From: Azonexus fungiphilus
Lineage (GTDB): Bacteria; Pseudomonadota; Gammaproteobacteria; Burkholderiales; Rhodocyclaceae
Direction: 5' to 3'
DNA length: 64,000 nt
Assembly (NCBI RefSeq): GCF_003634965.1
Contig: NZ_RBXP01000011.1
Coordinates: 186,001 to 250,000 of the forward strand
A program made the translations under genes and the position numbers. A model generated the notes under the pieces. The model was not told the origin of the DNA and made no database searches. It saw only the letters and a program-made list of their open reading frames with translations. Positions 60,205-64,000 of the stretch are shown piece after piece (the first letter of the stretch is position 1; every line of letters starts with the position of its first letter).

Positions 60205-62481
60205 TCAAAAAGTGGTACCCAACTGGAACTGGAAGGTTTCAGCCTCATCGGTGCTCTTCTTGTTCAGCGGAGCACCGATGCTGAATTTCAGCGGACCGAC
60301 GGGCGACAGCCAGGCTGCCGTGACACCGGTCGAATAACGCAGTTCGCCCAGATCGAACTTGTCTCCGGACGCATAGACCTGGCCGGCATCGAAGAACAGG
60401 CCGACACGCGCGGAATTCTCGAAGCCCGGGAGGCTCCACAGCAATTCGGCATTGCCAACCACCTTGCGATTGCCGCCCAGGCGATCCTCGCCTTCGATCG
60501 TACCGGCGGTCCCCAGCGTGCTGGCCTTGTAGCCGCGCACCGAATTGACACCACCGGCGTAGTAGTTCTTGAAGAACGGCAATTCCTTGCCGCCCAGCCC
60601 CTTGGCGTAACCGACATCACCGTTGAGCATCAGCGTGAACCGCTTGGACAGCGGAATGAAATGCTGCAACTGGTAATTGGCGCGATAGTAGGTCAGGTCG
60701 CCGCCGGGAATGCCGACTTCCAGGCCGGCGCGCTGGTAGGTACCCGAGGTCGGGAAGAAGAAGCTGTTCTTGCTGTCGTTGACCCAGGCCAGGGTCAGCG
60801 GGAACGAGGTGTTGGTCTCGCCGAACTTGGCGACGTAGCGCTTGTAGTAGGTCGGGCTGTCGTCGAAAACGTTGATCGTCGTCGAGTCGGCGGCAATGCC
60901 GACCGAGAACGACTGGGTTTCGCTGATCGGGAAACCGAAGCGAATGCCGCCGCCGGTCGACTTCGACTTGTAGTAGGCGATGTCGGTCGAACTGGTATCG
61001 ACGGTGCGGTGGTAGATGTCGAAGCCCTGGCTGACGCCGTCCGGCGTGAAATAGGGGTTGGTGTACGAAAGCGCGTAGGTGCGGTTCGACTTCGACGAAT
61101 TGACCTGGATCGAGACGTTGTTGCCGCTGCCGAGGAAGTTGTTCTGCGAGATCGAGCCGGACAGGATGATCTTGTCGGTGCTCGAGGTACCGACACCGAG
61201 CATCAGGTTGCCGGTGGCTTTCTCGGTAACGCTCATGTTGACGTCGAGCTGGTCCGACGTCCCCGGCACCGGCGGCGTCTCGACGGCAACCTCGGTGAAG
61301 AAGCCGAGCCGGTCGACACGCTCCTTCGAGTTCTTGACCTTGTCGGCGTTGTACCAGGCGCTTTCCATCTGGCGGATTTCGCGACGGACGACTTCGTCGC
61401 GCGTCTTGGTATTGCCGGTGACGTTCACCCGGCGCACGTAAACGCGCTTGCCCGGATCGACGAAGATGGTGAAATCGACCAGTCGCTTCTCGCGATTGAT
61501 CTCGGGCGATGCATTGACGTTGGCGAAGGCATAGCCTTCGGTACCGAGACGATCGCTGATCGCCTTGGTCGAATTGTTCAGCCGTTCGCGGGAAAAGACG
61601 TCGCCCGGGCGGATCGTCACCAGCTTGCGGACATCTTCCTCGGGAATCGAGAAATCGCCGGCCAGCTTGACCGAGGAAACCTTGTAGCGTTCGCCTTCGA
61701 CCACGTTCAGGGTGATGTACACATCCTGCTTGTCAGGCGAGATCGAAACCTGGCTGGACTCGACGTTGAACTCGAGGAAGCCGCGGTCGAGGTAGAAGGA
61801 CTTCAGCTTTTCCAGGTCGGCCGTCAGTTTCTGCCGCGAGTACTGGTCGTTCTTGCTGTACCAGGTCAGCCAGCCGGGCGTCGTCAGCTCCATCAGCGAC
61901 AGCAGTTCCTTCTCCTTGAAGGCTTTGGCGCCGACGATGTTGATCTGGCGGATCTTGGCCGCCTCGCCCTCGACGATGTTGAAGTTGATGCCGACGCGAT
62001 TGCGTTCCAGCGGCGTCACCGTCGTCGTGATCTGGGCTGCGTACTTGCCGCGGGACAGGTACTGGCGCTTGAGTTCCTGCTCGGCCTTGTCGAGCAGCGA
62101 GCGGTCGAAGATGCGCCCGGTGGCGATGCCGACTTCCTTGAGCGCCTTGACGATGGCTTCCTGCTCGAACTCCTTCATGCCGACGAAATTCAGCGAGGAA
62201 ATCGCCGGCCGCTCCTGGAGGACGACGACCATGACGTTGCCTTCGACGTCGATGCGGACATCCTTGAAGAAGCCGGTGGCGAAGAGCGCCTTGATCGCCT
62301 GAGCCGCCTTGTCGTCGTTGAGCGTATCGCCGACCTTGACCGGCAGATAGCTGAAGACGGTTCCCGCTTCGGTGCGCTGAATGCCCTCGACGCGAATGTC
62401 CTTGACCGTGAATGGCTGGAAGGCCATTGCAGGCAAGGAAAAGAGACCGGCAATCAGGGCTGGCAACAGGGATTTTTTCAT
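60205..62481 (-). CDS. bamA: Outer-membrane assembly factor BamA
   Basis: The central Omp85 protein of the BAM complex that inserts beta-barrel proteins. The 758-aa precursor has a signal peptide (MKKSLLPALIAGLFSLPAMA), five POTRA domains (about residues 22-350) and a C-terminal 16-strand barrel with VRGYKASTLG and a terminal phenylalanine (FQLGTTF). It lies 12 bp upstream of skp. Confidence 0.96.
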   Translation of the reverse strand: MKKSLLPALIAGLFSLPAMAFQPFTVKDIRVEGIQRTEAGTVFSYLPVKVGDTLNDDKAAQAIKALFATGFFKDVRIDVEGNVMVVVLQERPAISSLNFVGMKEFEQEAIVKALKEVGIATGRIFDRSLLDKAEQELKRQYLSRGKYAAQITTTVTPLERNRVGINFNIVEGEAAKIRQINIVGAKAFKEKELLSLMELTTPGWLTWYSKNDQYSRQKLTADLEKLKSFYLDRGFLEFNVESSQVSISPDKQDVYITLNVVEGERYKVSSVKLAGDFSIPEEDVRKLVTIRPGDVFSRERLNNSTKAISDRLGTEGYAFANVNASPEINREKRLVDFTIFVDPGKRVYVRRVNVTGNTKTRDEVVRREIRQMESAWYNADKVKNSKERVDRLGFFTEVAVETPPVPGTSDQLDVNMSVTEKATGNLMLGVGTSSTDKIILSGSISQNNFLGSGNNVSIQVNSSKSNRTYALSYTNPYFTPDGVSQGFDIYHRTVDTSSTDIAYYKSKSTGGGIRFGFPISETQSFSVGIAADSTTINVFDDSPTYYKRYVAKFGETNTSFPLTLAWVNDSKNSFFFPTSGTYQRAGLEVGIPGGDLTYYRANYQLQHFIPLSKRFTLMLNGDVGYAKGLGGKELPFFKNYYAGGVNSVRGYKASTLGTAGTIEGEDRLGGNRKVVGNAELLWSLPGFENSARVGLFFDAGQVYASGDKFDLGELRYSTGVTAAWLSPVGPLKFSIGAPLNKKSTDEAETFQFQLGTTF

Positions 62482-62483
62482 CG

Positions 62484-63848
62484 TTAGCCGCCAAACAGGC
62501 GATTCAAGTCGTTAAAAAATGCGAAAGCCATCAGGGTGAACAAAATGGCCAGACCCAACTGCTGCCCGATGGCCATTGCCCGCTCGGAGAGGGGCTTCCG
62601 CCTGACGACTTCGATCATATGATACATCAAATGCCCACCGTCCAGCACCGGGATGGGCAGCAGGTTCAGGACGCCGAGGCTGATGCTGACAAGCGCCATG
62701 AACTTGACGTAGTAATCGAAACCGAGCCTTGCCGACTGCCCCGCATAATCGGCGATCGTCACCGGCCCCGAGAGATTCTTCAGCGACACCTCGCCGGTCA
62801 GCATCTTGCCCAGCATCAGCAGGCTGAACACCGACTTGTCCCAGGTCTCGCGCACCGCCTTGACGGCCGACTCGACGGGGCCGTAGCTGACGAAGGTACG
62901 CAGCGGACGGCGGCTTTCGCCGGTCTCGGCGACGCCGATGCCGATCTTGCCGATGCGCTTGCCGGCCTCGGAAAACACCTCTGGAACGAGGTCGACCGTG
63001 AAATTCTCCGTCTGGCGCACCAGTTCAAGACGCAACTGACGACCGCCGGCATCGCGGATGGCCATGACCAGTTCATGCCAGCTGGCGATCGCCCGGCCGT
63101 CAATGGCGACGACCCGATCGCCGGGCTGGATGCCGGCATGCTGCGCCGGACCATCCATGACCCGGCCGATCACCGGCGGCAGGTCGGGCCGATAGAAACG
63201 CAGGCCGAGACGCTCGAGGGCATCGCCCTCCCAACCATCCTCGGCGGCCGCCGCCAGTGCCAGGCGGCGGATGGCGATCTCGCCGCGGGCATTGATCACT
63301 TCCAGGACCGCCTCGTCCTCGACGGTGGCTTTCTGCAGCACCTGCCAGCGCAGGTCGTTCCAGGTCTGCACCGGCTCACCGTCGATGCTGCGCACCTGCT
63401 CGCCGGCCTGGATGCTGGCCACGGCAGCCGGCGTTCCGGCCGGTGGCTGGCCGAGCAAGGGCAGCAGTTCATCGCTGCCGTACATGAAAATACCCCAGTA
63501 GAGCAGGATCGCCAGCAGGAAATTGGCGAGCGGTCCGGCGGCGACGATCAGGCTGCGCCGCCCGACCGTCTGCCGGTTGAAGGCACGCTGCGCCTCGGCC
63601 GGGGCGACGTCACCCTCGCGTTCGTCGAGCATCTTGACGTAGCCGCCGAGCGGGATGACGCTGACTGCCCATTCGGTGCCGTCGGCGCCGAAACGCCGCT
63701 GCCACAGGACGCGACCGAAGCCGACCGAGAACCGGAGGACCTTGACGCCACACCAGCGCGCCGCCAGATAGTGGCCGAGCTCATGAAAGACGACCAGAAC
63801 CCCGATGACCAGCGCGAAGGCGGCCAGATAGAACGGCAGTTCGCTCAC
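62484..63848 (-). CDS. rseP: Site-2 protease RseP
   Basis: Intramembrane zinc protease that cleaves RseA in the sigma-E response and degrades signal peptides. The 454-aa protein has HELGH at 22-26 in the first membrane helix, two PDZ domains (about 115-200 and 205-285) and the LDGGHLMYH motif near the C-terminus. It starts with GTG at 63848, overlapping the dxr stop as GTGA, and lies 2 bp upstream of bamA. Confidence 0.94.
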   Translation of the reverse strand: MSELPFYLAAFALVIGVLVVFHELGHYLAARWCGVKVLRFSVGFGRVLWQRRFGADGTEWAVSVIPLGGYVKMLDEREGDVAPAEAQRAFNRQTVGRRSLIVAAGPLANFLLAILLYWGIFMYGSDELLPLLGQPPAGTPAAVASIQAGEQVRSIDGEPVQTWNDLRWQVLQKATVEDEAVLEVINARGEIAIRRLALAAAAEDGWEGDALERLGLRFYRPDLPPVIGRVMDGPAQHAGIQPGDRVVAIDGRAIASWHELVMAIRDAGGRQLRLELVRQTENFTVDLVPEVFSEAGKRIGKIGIGVAETGESRRPLRTFVSYGPVESAVKAVRETWDKSVFSLLMLGKMLTGEVSLKNLSGPVTIADYAGQSARLGFDYYVKFMALVSISLGVLNLLPIPVLDGGHLMYHMIEVVRRKPLSERAMAIGQQLGLAILFTLMAFAFFNDLNRLFGG

Positions 63849-64000
63849 GCGAAACGCGCCCCGGCAACCATTGCCGCGGCCATCCGGCGCGCCTCGGCGT
63901 CGGCGCCGAGAACATCGGCCAGACTGCCTTCCGGACCGGCCGGCAAGGCCGCGAGCACGGCCTCGTTGAGCCGGGCAATACCAAGAAACGGCAAGCGCCC
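63845..64000 (-). CDS. dxr: 1-deoxy-D-xylulose 5-phosphate reductoisomerase, C-terminal part
   Basis: The last 51 codons before the window edge are visible (FLGIARLNEAVLAALPAG, then GSLADVLGADAEARRMAAAM) and match the C-terminal helical domain of Dxr. Its position directly upstream of rseP is the usual proteobacterial order. The upstream part is outside the window. Confidence 0.82.
   Translation of the reverse strand, partial: GRLPFLGIARLNEAVLAALPAGPEGSLADVLGADAEARRMAAAMVAGARFA

Noticed and set aside
62996-63010. GAGGTCGACCGTGAAATTC in rseP
   Set aside because: Partial match only; it encodes NFTVDL within a PDZ region with no palindromic arms.

Overview
The window looks like a chromosomal segment of a high-GC betaproteobacterium, most likely of the Rhodocyclales (Dechloromonas/Azonexus-like). 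This is inferred from gene content and order: an IscR-led isc operon, a lexA-imuA-imuB SOS mutagenesis module, the dxr-rseP-bamA-skp-lpxD-fabZ-lpxA-lpxB-rnhB envelope cluster, Fe-S lactate oxidation genes and many chemoreceptor/redox genes. No species can be named from the sequence alone.

Layout. 1-5180 (minus strand): cysE, iscR, two consecutive cysteine desulfurases (nifS-like and iscS), iscU, iscA, hscB and the start of hscA, with a clear IscR-type site and promoter before iscR. 5177-10585: a Tat-exported class A beta-lactamase, an unknown protein, a MocR regulator divergent from an FMN-binding protein across a 24-bp perfect palindrome, a DUF3149 membrane peptide, a FrnE/DsbA-like oxidoreductase and a MaoC hydratase. 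10582-19263: the SOS mutasome (dnaE2, imuB, imuA, lexA) with LexA boxes before lexA and dnaE2. A three-gene, AT-richer M48 peptidase/lipoprotein cassette lies between imuB and dnaE2. 19293-27259: a BdlA-like PAS-PAS chemoreceptor, dgt, a thioesterase divergent from ETF-ubiquinone oxidoreductase, fabI and a SulP transporter. 27278-38883: ppiD, a second MocR with a DUF2917 partner, a YitT membrane protein, a Nif11-like small protein, malonyl-CoA decarboxylase, a dihaem cytochrome c, a thioesterase, a TerB-like protein, an MBL-fold lipoprotein and a Cache-type chemoreceptor. 38996-40185: an FMN riboswitch with ribB, then two tRNA-Leu genes. 40227-41642: a LysE exporter, a LysR remnant and an orphan small gene. 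41693-54944: a carbon node with ppsA and a GntR regulator facing the lactate oxidation genes lutA-lutC-lutB-dld, then usp, ppc and ppsR. 54945-64000: an RNA methyltransferase and the lipid A/outer-membrane assembly cluster ending in partial dxr.

How the genes work together. Lactate is oxidised to pyruvate (LutABC, Dld), pyruvate becomes PEP (PpsA, controlled by PpsR), and PEP is carboxylated to oxaloacetate (Ppc). The regulator in front of ppsA has FadR-family half-site pairs in the shared promoter region, so lactate oxidation and gluconeogenesis are probably co-controlled. cysE supplies O-acetylserine for the cysteine that the desulfurases consume for Fe-S assembly.

Most unusual signal. A dispersed palindromic element with the 10-bp core CGGTCGACCG (imperfect arms of up to about 33 bp, often flanked by TTTTT/AAAAA tracts) recurs through about 11-51 kb. 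It occurs three times inside dnaE2, in the MBL-fold gene, in imuA, and in degenerate form in imuB and dgt. It also sits at the break point of a LysR remnant, downstream of ppsA, and at the end of dld. Inside genes it keeps the reading frame open and is read in different frames. It resembles, by analogy only, the protein-coding palindromic elements of Rickettsia.
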